Shown here: piece after piece, positions 42,504 through 52,086 of the stretch | How the letters are laid out: the number at the start of each line of letters is the position of its first letter | Numbering within the stretch: position 1 is the first letter of the stretch | Assembly (NCBI RefSeq): GCF_002188465.1 | Contig: NZ_NINW01000028.1 | Coordinates: 96,396 to 160,395, forward strand | From: Pigmentiphaga sp. NML080357 | Lineage (GTDB): Bacteria; Pseudomonadota; Gammaproteobacteria; Burkholderiales; Burkholderiaceae_B | Length of the DNA stretch: 64,000 nucleotides | Reading direction: 5' to 3' | The notes under the pieces: generated by a model | Told to the model about the DNA's origin: nothing | Databases searched by the model: none | Seen by the model: only the letters and a program-made list of their open reading frames with translations | Translations under genes and position numbers: made by a program

Positions 42504-45241
42504 TGAACAGCCGCGTTCTGCACGCCGTGACCGGCCGCCTGTCGCTGCGGCCGCCGCAGGAGGAGTCGCTGAAGCGGCTGGCGCACGCCATTGGGGCCGC
42601 GCCCGAGCTGTTGAGCCACGATCGGGAGGTGGGAGCCATTCTTTCCACGCTGAAGGCGGAGTTCCCCACGCTGGAGGACTTCGAGCGTGACTTTCCCTCG
42701 CTGTGCTTCGCGCTGGCCACGGGCGTGGGCAAGACCCGCCTGATGGGCGCGTTCATTGCCTACCTGCATCTGGCGCACGGCATCAACAACTTCTTTGTGC
42801 TGGCGCCCAACCTGACCATCTACAACAAGCTGATCACGGATTTCACGCCCAATACGCCTAAGTACGTGTTCAAGGGGATCGCCGAATTCGCGCAGCAACC
42901 GCCGCTGATCATCACGGGCGACAACTACGACCAGACCGGCGCGGCAGTGGACGATCAGTCCATGGGCTTTGCCCACGACGTGCGCATCAACATCTTCAAT
43001 ATCTCCAAGATCAACTCCGAGGTGCGCGGCGGCAAGGAGCCTCGCATCAAGCGAATGCGCGAGGTGCTGGGCGACAGCTACTTCAACCACCTGGCGAACC
43101 TGCCCGATCTTGTGCTGCTGATGGACGAATCGCACCGCTACCGCGCCAGCGCGGGCGTGCGCGCCATCAATGACCTGAAACCGCTGTTCGGACTGGAAGT
43201 GACGGCGACGCCCTTCGTGGAGTCGAGCCGAGGGCCGGTGCCGTTCAAAAACGTGGTGATGGACTACCCGCTGGCGCGGGCAATGGAGGACGGCTTCGTC
43301 AAGGAGCCGGCCGTGGTCACCCAGCGCAACTTCGACGCCAAGGCGCACACGCCCGAGGAGATCGAGAAGACCAAACTGGAAGACGGTGTGCGCCTGCACG
43401 AGACCACCAAGGTCGAGCTGCTCACCTACGCCCGCGAGAACGGCGTCAAGCCGGTCAAGCCCTTCATGCTCGTCATCGCGCGCGATACCACGCACGCGGG
43501 GCAGCTCTTGGCGCTTCTGGAGTCGGAAGCCTTCTACGAGGGGCGCTACCAGGGCAAGGTGATTCAGGTCGATTCCAGCCGTACCGGCGCGGAGGAAGAG
43601 GAGATGATCACGCGCCTGCTAGCCGTGGAGAGCGTGGACGAGCCGACCGAGATCGTGATTCACGTCAACATGCTCAAGGAAGGCTGGGACGTGACCAACC
43701 TCTATACCATCGTACCGCTGCGCGCCGCCAATGCCCGCACGTTGATCGAACAGTCCATCGGGCGCGGCCTGCGTCTGCCCTACGGCAAGCGCACGGGCGT
43801 CGCGTCCGTGGATCGCTTGAACATCGTCGCGCACGACAAGTTCCAGGAAATCATCGACGAGGCCAACCGCGGCGACTCGCCCATCCGCCTGAAGCAGGTC
43901 ATCCTCGATGCGCCGAGCGCCGACGACAAGAAGGTCAGCGTGCAGGTCGAGTCCGGGGCAGCGGCGCGTCTCGGTTTGACGGAAGCACCGGTCGTGGTCA
44001 CAGGGGCTTCAGCCACTGACAGTGGAGCGGAAGTCCCGGTGCCCAAACCGGTGTTCACCACGGAGGCAGAGAAGCAGGCTGCGCGCGTGGTCATGGACGT
44101 GATCGGCAAGTACGAGGTCAGGCGCGATCTGGTGCCCACCAGCAGCGCGCTGCTGAAACCCGAAGTGCAGAAGGAAATCCTCGCGGAGGTGGCGGAGCGG
44201 TTGAAGCCGTTGCAAGGCGAATTGCTGGCGGGCGTGGATGAATCAGTTCCCGCACTTGACTTGTCCGCCGTGGTGGCGAAGACCACCGAGATCGTGGTGC
44301 AGCAGACCATCGACATCCCGCGCATCGCAGTGGTGCCGACTGGCGAGGTCACGACCGGCTTCCACGCCTTCAAGCTGGATGTGAGCCAGCTCCATCTCCA
44401 GCCGGGCCAGCGTGAGATCGTCGGGCAGATGCTGCGCACCAACGAGCAGTTCACCTTGGCCGCCGAGGTCGGGCTCAAGGAGCAGCGCCCGGAGGACTAC
44501 ATCGTCCACGCGCTGGTGGACTTCGACGACATCGACTACTTCACCCACGCCGATCTGCTCTACGACCTCGCGGGCCAGATGGTGCAACACCTGCGCGGCT
44601 ATCTGTCCGAGGACGAGGCCATCAGCGTCCTCGATCGTGACCGCCGCCTGATCGCACGGGAAATCCACGCGCAGATGATGACCCACTTCTGGGAGGAGGC
44701 GACCGAGTACGAGGTGCAAGTCAGTCGCGGCTTCACCGAACTCAAGCCGTGCAACTACACCGCCACGGCAGGCCAGACGGCCCACCACTTCCGGGAGACC
44801 GTGACCGAGACCAGTCGCATCAAGCAAATGCTCTTCGGTGGCTTCGCGCGTTGTCTGTACCCGCTGCAGAAGTTCGACTCGGATACCGAGCGGCGCTTCG
44901 CCATCATTCTGGAGCGCGACGCCTTGAAGTGGTTCAAGCCCGCGAAGGGGCAGTTCCAGATCTACTACAAGCTCGGCACCGAGCAGCCGGAGTACATCCC
45001 CGACTTCGTGGCCGAGACGGACGCGACCATCTTCATGGTGGAGACCAAGGCACGCGCCGACATCAACACCCAGGAGGTTCAGGCCAAGGCCGCTGCCGCC
45101 CTGCGGTGGTGCAAGCACGCATCCGATCATGCGGCGAACGTAGGCACCAAGCCCTGGAAGTACCTGCTGGTGCCCCATGACGAAGTCAGCGAGTCGAAAC
45201 AGCTCGCGGATTACCTGCGCTTTGAGGTCAAGGCTAATTGA
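42500..45241 (+). CDS. type III-like restriction subunit (Res helicase-endonuclease)
   Basis: 913 residues. Walker A ATGVGKTRL (K78), DESH box LLMDESHRYR (D209-H212), motif VI region LIEQSIGRGLRLP, and a C-terminal PD-(D/E)xK nuclease: YIPDFVAE (D835) with VETKARA (E848, K850). Type III Res proteins use ATP to travel or switch on DNA and cut when paired with Mod. The gene overlaps mod by 4 bases, so the two are translationally coupled. Confidence 0.93.
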   Translation: MMNSRVLHAVTGRLSLRPPQEESLKRLAHAIGAAPELLSHDREVGAILSTLKAEFPTLEDFERDFPSLCFALATGVGKTRLMGAFIAYLHLAHGINNFFVLAPNLTIYNKLITDFTPNTPKYVFKGIAEFAQQPPLIITGDNYDQTGAAVDDQSMGFAHDVRINIFNISKINSEVRGGKEPRIKRMREVLGDSYFNHLANLPDLVLLMDESHRYRASAGVRAINDLKPLFGLEVTATPFVESSRGPVPFKNVVMDYPLARAMEDGFVKEPAVVTQRNFDAKAHTPEEIEKTKLEDGVRLHETTKVELLTYARENGVKPVKPFMLVIARDTTHAGQLLALLESEAFYEGRYQGKVIQVDSSRTGAEEEEMITRLLAVESVDEPTEIVIHVNMLKEGWDVTNLYTIVPLRAANARTLIEQSIGRGLRLPYGKRTGVASVDRLNIVAHDKFQEIIDEANRGDSPIRLKQVILDAPSADDKKVSVQVESGAAARLGLTEAPVVVTGASATDSGAEVPVPKPVFTTEAEKQAARVVMDVIGKYEVRRDLVPTSSALLKPEVQKEILAEVAERLKPLQGELLAGVDESVPALDLSAVVAKTTEIVVQQTIDIPRIAVVPTGEVTTGFHAFKLDVSQLHLQPGQREIVGQMLRTNEQFTLAAEVGLKEQRPEDYIVHALVDFDDIDYFTHADLLYDLAGQMVQHLRGYLSEDEAISVLDRDRRLIAREIHAQMMTHFWEEATEYEVQVSRGFTELKPCNYTATAGQTAHHFRETVTETSRIKQMLFGGFARCLYPLQKFDSDTERRFAIILERDALKWFKPAKGQFQIYYKLGTEQPEYIPDFVAETDATIFMVETKARADINTQEVQAKAAAALRWCKHASDHAANVGTKPWKYLLVPHDEVSESKQLADYLRFEVKAN

Positions 45242-45351
45242 GTTGCCATCGATCGATTACGGTGAGCAAGAGCGATTCCGGCAAGGCACCCAGGCGGCGG
45301 GAAATCGCCGCTTCATGGGCATGATGAATCGGCAGGGAAGAGGAACAAGAA

Positions 45352-47979
45352 ATGCAGAAGCCCGCCGCACAGCAGAAGACCGTCCTGGAAACGATTCTGG
45401 ACTGGTCAAAGGATCGTCCACTCTGGCAGCGTGACGCCCTGCGCCGCATCATCGCAAACGGCCGTCTGACGGACGCCGATATCGGCGAACTCGTGGACCT
45501 TTGCAAACAGGGCAAAGGTGCCCCCGTAGGCGCGCTGAAAGCGGTACCGCTGGAGAAGGCCCACCTTCCGGCCAACCCCGGTCAGACCGCGGCGGTATCG
45601 CTTCTGTCGATCGCCGACGTGACCGGCGTGAACAACCTTGCCGCCGGTCAAACCCTCGGCTTCGAGCCGAATGGAATCACGATCATCTACGGCGACAACG
45701 GTGCGGGCAAGTCCGGCTACGCAAGAATCCTGAAGCGCGCATGTCGTGCAAGGCATGCCGGAAAGATTGAACCCAATGTGTATGCCGATCAGCCCCCTAA
45801 GCGCGTCGGCGCGAACATCGCGTACGGGGTCGGCGGTGTGCCGCAGCCGGTCGAACAGTGGCAGAACGGCGCAAATCCGCATGCAACGCTGTCAGCGGTG
45901 AGCGTGTTCGATAGCGACTGCGCCTCAGTGCATATCCGCGAGAAGAACGAAGTTGCATTCCGGCCCTTTGGCCTGGACGTACCGGATGAGCTTGCTGCAG
46001 CCTGCCAGGCGGTGAAGGACGCCCTCGCAGCTGAGCAGAAGCAGCTTGAGAAGGCCCGCAATCCGATCTTTGCGGCGCCGACCTGGAAGGCCACCACGGC
46101 CGTGGGGAAGGCGCTTGCCGCGCTGAATGCCAACACAGACGCAAAGAAGATCGAAGCGCTGGCGGCGCTTTCGGCAGACGAAAGCGCCCGTCTTGAGCGT
46201 CTGCGTGAAGACCTGTCGAAGAATCCGGCCAAGGCAGCGGCGGAACAGACCGTCAAAGCCGACAACGTCATGCGGCTGATTACCGCGGTAAACAGCGTTG
46301 CAGCCAGAACCACCGATGAGGAACTGCTGGCGGCCGCTGCCCTCGCCAGGGACGCACGGTCGAAACGGGACGCTGCACGTCTTGCCGCGGAGAAGGCCTT
46401 CACGGGCGAACCCCTTGCCGGCGTCGGCGGCGAGACGTGGCGGGCACTTTGGGAATCCGCCCGACGCTACTCGACGGAGATCGCATACCCTGGACAGCCG
46501 TTTCCGCCGTCGGCAGAAGACGCGCATTGCATGCTTTGCCAGCAGCCATTGGAAGCTGAGGCACGTGCACGGATGGCACGCTTCGAGGATTTCATCCAGA
46601 AGGACACGGAACAGCTGGCACGCGAGGCAGAGAAGGCAGCTCAGGCCGCACGTCAGACCATAGCTGGCGGGGCAATCGGCACGCGGGCGGTGAAGGCCAG
46701 TCTTGACGAGCTGGGCCTCCAGAATGAAGTGCTGCAGCAGCAGACGCGCCGCTTCATCGCCGCAGCCCGGCTGCGGCGCCACGTGCTGCTCAAAGCCCTG
46801 GGCGGAAACGGCGAGGTACAGCTTCCGTCCGTTCCACCGTCGCCGCTGCCTGATCTCAGCCTGCTTCAGACCACGATCCGCAACTACGCCGCCGAGCTGC
46901 GCAAGTCCGCTGACGCGGATGAACGTAAGAAGCTCGAAGCCGATTTCGCCGAGCTGAGCGACCGGGCGCTGCTCGCCGGCATGCTGCCGGTCGTCACTGA
47001 CGAAATCCAGCGGCTGAAGACCATCCGGTTTCTGACCGAGTGTGCGGGCGACACGGCGACGAACACAATCACCAAGATGGGCAATGACATTGCCGACACC
47101 GTGATTACGCCTCGGCTGCGCGACAGATTTCAGGAAGAGATTGTCAGGCTTGCGGCGTCGAAGGTTCGCGTCGAAATCGTGCGCTCCGGCGGCAAGTACG
47201 GCTCACCGCAGTATCAGGTGCGCCTCTTCGCCAAGCCGGATGCCAAGGTCCACGAAATCCTGAGCGAAGGGGAAAAGACCTGCGTGGCGCTGGCCGCCTT
47301 CATGACCGAGCTTGCCACCGCGATGCACCGCTCTGCTCTGGTCTTCGATGACCCGGTGTCCTCGTTGGACCATCGCTGGCGTGGGCAGGTGGCCAAGCGT
47401 CTCGTGGAAGAAGCGGAAAACCGTCAGGTCATCGTCTTCACGCATGATTTGGTGTTCGTGAACGATCTGAATGACCACGCGACGAAGACCGGGCGGGCAG
47501 TGCGACTCACGACGCTCAGTCGTGGCGCCGCGGGAGCCGGTATGGTGGCCGACGGCCTGCCCTGGAAGGCCCAGAGCGTCGAAGATCGCATCGACAAGCT
47601 GGAGAAGGCGGCACGTGCGGCAAAGCTGCTGCATGACAACAACCAGGAAGACGAGTACGCCGTTGAGGTGGCAAAGCTCTACAACGCGCTGCGCGCCACA
47701 TGGGAGCGCGGCCTGGAGGACATCGCTTTCGTCCGCGTTATTCAACGCCACAGGGACTACATCAACGCCAAGGACCTGAAGAAGGTCAGTGCGCTCACCG
47801 AGGCTGACTGCGATGCTTTCGCCGCCGGATTCAAGAAGTGCTGCGACATTGTTGACGCACACGATCCATCCAGCGGTAGGAATGCCGCGCCGCCACCACC
47901 TACTGATCTCTTTCAGGACATTCAGGCTTTGAAGGACTGGGCCGCGTCTCTGCGAGACAGGCAAAAGAAGATTGCTTGA
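45352..47979 (+). CDS. PrrC/RloC-like ABC-type ATPase with zinc-hook motif (AAA_13)
   Basis: 875 residues. Walker A YGDNGAGKSGYARIL (K120) and, after a long coiled-coil insertion, signature LSEGEKT (637), Walker B ALVFDDPVSSLD (D666) and H-loop VIVFTHD. The insertion carries CMLC (C393, C396), like the Rad50/RloC zinc hook. The 200-residue tail contains R781-x3-E785 and R795-x4-H800, which could be an anticodon-nuclease/HEPN-type site; that part is tentative. RloC and PrrC are tRNA-cutting abortive proteins tied to restriction systems, matching its place 110 bases after res. Last gene of the island. Confidence 0.88.
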   Translation: MQKPAAQQKTVLETILDWSKDRPLWQRDALRRIIANGRLTDADIGELVDLCKQGKGAPVGALKAVPLEKAHLPANPGQTAAVSLLSIADVTGVNNLAAGQTLGFEPNGITIIYGDNGAGKSGYARILKRACRARHAGKIEPNVYADQPPKRVGANIAYGVGGVPQPVEQWQNGANPHATLSAVSVFDSDCASVHIREKNEVAFRPFGLDVPDELAAACQAVKDALAAEQKQLEKARNPIFAAPTWKATTAVGKALAALNANTDAKKIEALAALSADESARLERLREDLSKNPAKAAAEQTVKADNVMRLITAVNSVAARTTDEELLAAAALARDARSKRDAARLAAEKAFTGEPLAGVGGETWRALWESARRYSTEIAYPGQPFPPSAEDAHCMLCQQPLEAEARARMARFEDFIQKDTEQLAREAEKAAQAARQTIAGGAIGTRAVKASLDELGLQNEVLQQQTRRFIAAARLRRHVLLKALGGNGEVQLPSVPPSPLPDLSLLQTTIRNYAAELRKSADADERKKLEADFAELSDRALLAGMLPVVTDEIQRLKTIRFLTECAGDTATNTITKMGNDIADTVITPRLRDRFQEEIVRLAASKVRVEIVRSGGKYGSPQYQVRLFAKPDAKVHEILSEGEKTCVALAAFMTELATAMHRSALVFDDPVSSLDHRWRGQVAKRLVEEAENRQVIVFTHDLVFVNDLNDHATKTGRAVRLTTLSRGAAGAGMVADGLPWKAQSVEDRIDKLEKAARAAKLLHDNNQEDEYAVEVAKLYNALRATWERGLEDIAFVRVIQRHRDYINAKDLKKVSALTEADCDAFAAGFKKCCDIVDAHDPSSGRNAAPPPPTDLFQDIQALKDWAASLRDRQKKIA

Positions 47980-48024
47980 AACGTATTTGCTATGGCTTCG
48001 TTCACCTGACCTGGCGCAGGGCAG

Positions 48025-48774
48025 CTACAGATACTTCTTGAACGTCGCCGCCGCAATGCACACCGCCACGCCGAGCAATGCGGCACTGGGCAGCAGGATC
48101 AGCAGCGGGTTCACGCTGACCGGCAGTGCCAGGTAAGTCACCCACGGCAGCACGGCCAGCGGGATCAGGCTGGCCCTGGCGCGGTGATAGATGAACCCCG
48201 ACTCGCGTCCCGCGCCGAAGCGGCGGATGTCCCGGCGCACCAGGCCGTCGACCAGCCCGACGAAGGCGGCCATCAGGAACAGCGGCAGGGTCAGGCACAG
48301 CACCAGCAGCCGCACGAGGAAGACCAGCGTCGTATAGGCCGCCGCGATCAGGTAGCTCTCCACGTTCACATAGACCAAGCCGATGTAGTAGCGGAAATCC
48401 TTGGTCGGACGATGGCTGCCGGCGCTGGCCTGCGCCGAGGCGTCGCGTATCCAGTCCAGCAGACCGCTTTTCACGAACAGCCAGTCGTAGCCCTGCTCGA
48501 CCAGCCGGTGCGCGGTGCGCCCCGGCTCCTGCACCAGCGCGCTGCGGGTGAAATGCGTGGAAAGCTGATCCAGCTCGTAGTGCAGCATGCCCTGCGCGTG
48601 GCGCCAGCCCTGCTCGGGCCAGAAGAAGTGCATGCCGACGCATTCGATCAGGATGCACAGCAGCAGCGCGCCGCACAGCACGCCGAAGAAGCGGAACGGC
48701 AGCGTGACCAGGCTGGCGATCAGGCCTTGCTGTCGTTGCTGCTGGCGCTGTGCCGCGACGGCCGGATCGCTCAT
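48025..48774 (-). CDS. ICE membrane protein, TIGR03747 (PFL_4697) family
   Basis: 249 residues. Helices near 30-48, 145-175 and 205-240. LPFRFFGVLCGALLLCILIECVGMHFFWPEQGW and HRARASLIPLAVLPWVTYLALPVSVNP are typical. It overlaps TraD by 4 bases. Small integral protein that accompanies TraD in this ICE family. The cargo island ends 45 bases away, convergent with it. Confidence 0.9.
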   Translation of the reverse strand: MSDPAVAAQRQQQRQQGLIASLVTLPFRFFGVLCGALLLCILIECVGMHFFWPEQGWRHAQGMLHYELDQLSTHFTRSALVQEPGRTAHRLVEQGYDWLFVKSGLLDWIRDASAQASAGSHRPTKDFRYYIGLVYVNVESYLIAAAYTTLVFLVRLLVLCLTLPLFLMAAFVGLVDGLVRRDIRRFGAGRESGFIYHRARASLIPLAVLPWVTYLALPVSVNPLLILLPSAALLGVAVCIAAATFKKYL

Positions 48775-50927
48775 GCTTCGGCCTCTTCAGCCGCGGCCAT
48801 CTGCTTGAAGTCGTCCAGCAGGTCGTCGGGCAGCGCCTTGTCCTGCAGGCCGGGGATGCCTTGGTTCTCCCACCAGTCTCCTGCCTCGACGTAGTGCTGC
48901 CGCATGTAGCCGGCCAGCTCCTGCAGATCCTTCGGCATGGCTTCGTCGGGGTCGGGCGCAGGCAGCGGCATGCGGACTTTCCAGAGGTTGCCGCCCTCGG
49001 TCAGCGCGAAGCACTGCCCCTTGGGCAGCGCCACCACATGCGCCGGCTCGATCAACGGCACGCTGTTGCTGCTGATGCGGTCCTGGGTGTTGGACGTGAA
49101 CGCGGTATTGCCGTGCGGATCGGAGCTGTCGGTGGCGCCGCTCATCAGCGCCGTGGCGTACACCTCGACCTTGGGCAGTTGTCGCGTCAGCAGCTCGGCG
49201 GTGGCGGTCTCGCGCACGCGCAGCATGAACAGGTTGTTGAAGTTGCCGACCACCTGGCCGGCCTTGGCACGATTGCCGATGCGGGCCTCGATGTCGCTCA
49301 AGGTCTGCGTGTAGGCCGTCACCTGCACGCCGGCACCGCCGCCCTTGTTGACCATCGGAATGAACTCGTCGCCCATGAGTTCGTTGAATTCGTCGGCGTG
49401 GACGTTGATCGGAATCTTGGCGCCCGCCGCGGCGCCGGGCAGCCCGTCGTCGACGCCGAACTTGTAGATGTGGCCGGCGACCGAGACCAGATCGCTGAAC
49501 ATCGAGTTGCCCACCGCCGCCGCGACTTCGGCGTCGGACAGCGCATCCAGCCCCACGTAGACCACCGCGCGTTTGCGGATGACCTGCATCCAGTCGAAGA
49601 TCGGCCGCGGGTCGGACAGGTCGGAATAGTTCGGTGCGAGCAGTTGCGCGATCTTGCCGGTGGTGAGCTTCTCCAGCAGCGGCAGCAGCGAAGCGACGAT
49701 CTTGTCGAAGTAGGTCCGGTCGTAGCGCACGGCGCTGCGCAGGCCGTCGAGCACCGGGTCATAGATGCGCACTTGGGACAGGTACTGTTCGAGGGCCACC
49801 ACGCGCTTCTCGCGCCCGATCATGTTGCGCGGGATGTTCTTCTCGTTCAGCTTCGCTTCGAGCTGGACGATGACCTCCCAGGCCTTCGGCTCGTTCTTGG
49901 CGAAGTAGTGCTGGGCGTACTCGATGAACAGCGCGTCGATGTTGATGACGTGGCGCTGGATCAGCAGGTAGTCCGGCCGCTGCCCCAGCTCGACCAGGGC
50001 GCGCGCGATGATGTTGACGAAGCGCCAGGCGAATTCGCGGAACGCGGCGCTGTTGCCTTCGCCGGAGAGCTGCCCGGCGATCCGCGTGGCCACCTCGGAG
50101 ATCCGCCCGAACCGGCCCACGGCGTTGTAGCGCGCCGAGATGTCCGGCCAGCCCAGATGGAAGACGTAGAACTCGCCTTCGCGCCCGGCGCGCTTGGCCT
50201 CGACGTACATGCGCTTCAACAGGTCCGCATCGCCCTTGGGGTCGAAGACGATCACCACCTCGTGCTCGCCGCGGACCTTGCGGCGGATGTCCTGGGTGAT
50301 GAACAGCTCGGCCAGCCGCGTCTTGCCCACGCGCGTGGTGCCCAGCACCAGGGTGTGGCCGACGCGCTCGCCCAGCGGCAGGGTGACGTCGACCTCGGCA
50401 GGTTCGATGCCATGCAGGCGTGGCAGTCCGCCGACCGACGGCAGTGGTCGCGCCGGGTTGAGCGGGCTGTCCCAGGCCAACGCGCGCGCCAGCGTCGAGA
50501 CGGGAAACGGCGCGAACTCAAGCCGCTCCTCCAGCCGCCGGGCGGCCCGGTAGATCGCCGTCGGCTCGACGTAGCGGCGGAACTCCGGCCGATAGGTCTG
50601 CATCAGCCGGTGCGTGTGCCGCTGTTCCCAGCGAAAGCCCTGGCCGACGAACAGCCGTTGCTGACTCACCGGCACGTCGCGGCTGGTCATCACGTAGCGC
50701 GGCAGGCGGCGGATGTTGCGGCGATAGCGCAGGATCGCCCAGGCATCGCGCAGGCGAATCGCGCCGAAGGTCAGGAAGGCCAGCGCCGAGCCCAGGCCGA
50801 GCAGCGGGTTCAGCGCGAGCGACCACGGTGCCACCAGGCACAGAATCGCGGCGCCGGTGCAGACCGCCACGGTATAAAGCTCCACCGCTGGCCGCAGCAA
50901 GACCTCGACCGCATGCGGTTGGGCCAT
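48771..50927 (-). CDS. traD: conjugative coupling ATPase TraD (TIGR03743 type)
   Basis: 718 residues. Two N-terminal helices (AVCTGAAILCLVAPWSLALN, LLGLGSALAFLTFGAI), Walker A VLGTTRVGKTRLAELF, Walker B VNVHADEFNELMGDEF. Type IV coupling protein: brings the relaxosome to the secretion channel and drives DNA transfer. Acidic C-terminus (AAAEEAEA) as usual for coupling proteins. Confidence 0.95.
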   Translation of the reverse strand: MAQPHAVEVLLRPAVELYTVAVCTGAAILCLVAPWSLALNPLLGLGSALAFLTFGAIRLRDAWAILRYRRNIRRLPRYVMTSRDVPVSQQRLFVGQGFRWEQRHTHRLMQTYRPEFRRYVEPTAIYRAARRLEERLEFAPFPVSTLARALAWDSPLNPARPLPSVGGLPRLHGIEPAEVDVTLPLGERVGHTLVLGTTRVGKTRLAELFITQDIRRKVRGEHEVVIVFDPKGDADLLKRMYVEAKRAGREGEFYVFHLGWPDISARYNAVGRFGRISEVATRIAGQLSGEGNSAAFREFAWRFVNIIARALVELGQRPDYLLIQRHVINIDALFIEYAQHYFAKNEPKAWEVIVQLEAKLNEKNIPRNMIGREKRVVALEQYLSQVRIYDPVLDGLRSAVRYDRTYFDKIVASLLPLLEKLTTGKIAQLLAPNYSDLSDPRPIFDWMQVIRKRAVVYVGLDALSDAEVAAAVGNSMFSDLVSVAGHIYKFGVDDGLPGAAAGAKIPINVHADEFNELMGDEFIPMVNKGGGAGVQVTAYTQTLSDIEARIGNRAKAGQVVGNFNNLFMLRVRETATAELLTRQLPKVEVYATALMSGATDSSDPHGNTAFTSNTQDRISSNSVPLIEPAHVVALPKGQCFALTEGGNLWKVRMPLPAPDPDEAMPKDLQELAGYMRQHYVEAGDWWENQGIPGLQDKALPDDLLDDFKQMAAAEEAEA

Positions 50928-50935
50928 TTGCGCAC

Positions 50936-51469
50936 CTACTGCTCGACACCGGTGGCCGTGATGAGCACCGGGTAGTGGCGCAGGCCCAGGCGCTGGGCCA
51001 GATCATCGCCGGAGGCCGGCGACAGGATCAGGCCGGGCGCCAGCCTGCGCAGCGCCGTCAGCGCAGCCATCGACTCCACGTTGACCACCAGGCCCACGGC
51101 CTGCAGCTCTCGCAGCGCCGCCTGCCGCTGCCGCAGCCAGGCGCGCGAACGCTCGTCGTCGCCGATCAGGAACAGCGCCGTCAGGCCCGGCGCCCGGATG
51201 ACGCGGCGCTGCACCTCGCCCGGCGACAGTTGCGTCGAGCGCACCGGCAGCATGGCGGCTTCGGCGTCGGCCGTGTTGCCCGCGCGAGGGGTCGGCATCG
51301 GGGCCGGCGGCGTGGCCTGATCCGGCTGAGGATTCAGCGACTGGTAGTACGGCAGCGCGGAGTCGCCGCCGCGGTCTTCGACGACGATCAGCGGCCCGGA
51401 GACGGTCTGGGCGAAGATGGTGGTCGTGGACAGCAGCCCGATGGCGGCGATGAGGACGGTGTGGTTCAT
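50936..51469 (-). CDS. ICE protein, TIGR03765 (PFL_4695) family
   Basis: 177 residues with a signal peptide (LLSTTTIFA-Q). PLIVVEDRGGDSALPYYQSL and GLILSPASGDDLAQRLGLRHYPVLIT are the conserved parts. Exported; role unknown. Overlaps the transglycosylase gene by 4 bases and precedes traD by 8. Confidence 0.88.
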   Translation of the reverse strand: MNHTVLIAAIGLLSTTTIFAQTVSGPLIVVEDRGGDSALPYYQSLNPQPDQATPPAPMPTPRAGNTADAEAAMLPVRSTQLSPGEVQRRVIRAPGLTALFLIGDDERSRAWLRQRQAALRELQAVGLVVNVESMAALTALRRLAPGLILSPASGDDLAQRLGLRHYPVLITATGVEQ

Positions 51470-52086
51470 GGCGTGGTGGCCTGGAGAGTTGGAACGGGAA
51501 CGCCGGGGTCGAGTACGCGGGTCAGGTGCCGATGCACACTGCGCCGGTATCGCGCCGCGGGTGCCCCGCCGGCGGGCCGGTGGTAGCGGCCGATGGCAAG
51601 CAGCCAGTCCTCGCCCGGCGTGTGCTGTTCGCGCAGGATTTCCGCAGCGATGGCGAGGTTGCGGTACGGGTCCAGCAGCTCGCAGGGCTGCGTGTAGCGA
51701 TGCGTGTGGTAGCCGAGATTGACCTGGCCGAGGCCGGCGTCGATGCGATTGGCCGGCGTGTGGGCGAGCGCACGGTGCAGCCCCGCGCAGGCCTCGACGC
51801 GGGTGGCGTAGCGCTGTGGCGAGCCGGCGACGTTGAGCGTCCACGGCCAGGGGATCAGGCGCCCGCGCAGCATGGCGCCGCTCTCCTGCAAGGCCACCGC
51901 GTACAGCACGGCCGCCGGCACGTCTGCACGATGCGCCGCCAGTTGATAGGCCGGCGGCGGCACTTCCCGCGCCAGGGCGGCCAGCGCCCAGCCGACGGTG
52001 GTGAGCAGCAGCGCGGCGCTGGTGCAGCGGATGGCGACGCGGGACGGCCGGTGCTCCCGGCCCGGAGCACCTATTGCCGCTGCCAT
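51466..52086 (-). CDS. lytic transglycosylase (SLT-like) of the ICE
   Basis: 206 residues with an N-terminal hydrophobic segment (SAALLLTTVGWALAALA). ADVPAAVLYAVALQESG holds the catalytic glutamate of the ES motif, followed by GLGQVNLGYH and NLAIAAEILREQ typical of soluble lytic transglycosylases. It opens peptidoglycan for the mating channel. It overlaps TIGR03759 by 16 bases. Confidence 0.9.
   Translation of the reverse strand: MAAAIGAPGREHRPSRVAIRCTSAALLLTTVGWALAALAREVPPPAYQLAAHRADVPAAVLYAVALQESGAMLRGRLIPWPWTLNVAGSPQRYATRVEACAGLHRALAHTPANRIDAGLGQVNLGYHTHRYTQPCELLDPYRNLAIAAEILREQHTPGEDWLLAIGRYHRPAGGAPAARYRRSVHRHLTRVLDPGVPVPTLQATTP

Noticed and set aside
34241..47979. DISARM or BREX system
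   Set aside because: The SNF2 helicase and methylase recall them, but there is no DrmA/DrmB/DrmC and no PglZ, BrxL or BrxC-like gene.
48750..50975. 741-residue rightward frame opposite traD
   Set aside because: Antisense shadow with typical biased composition; traD has all motifs.
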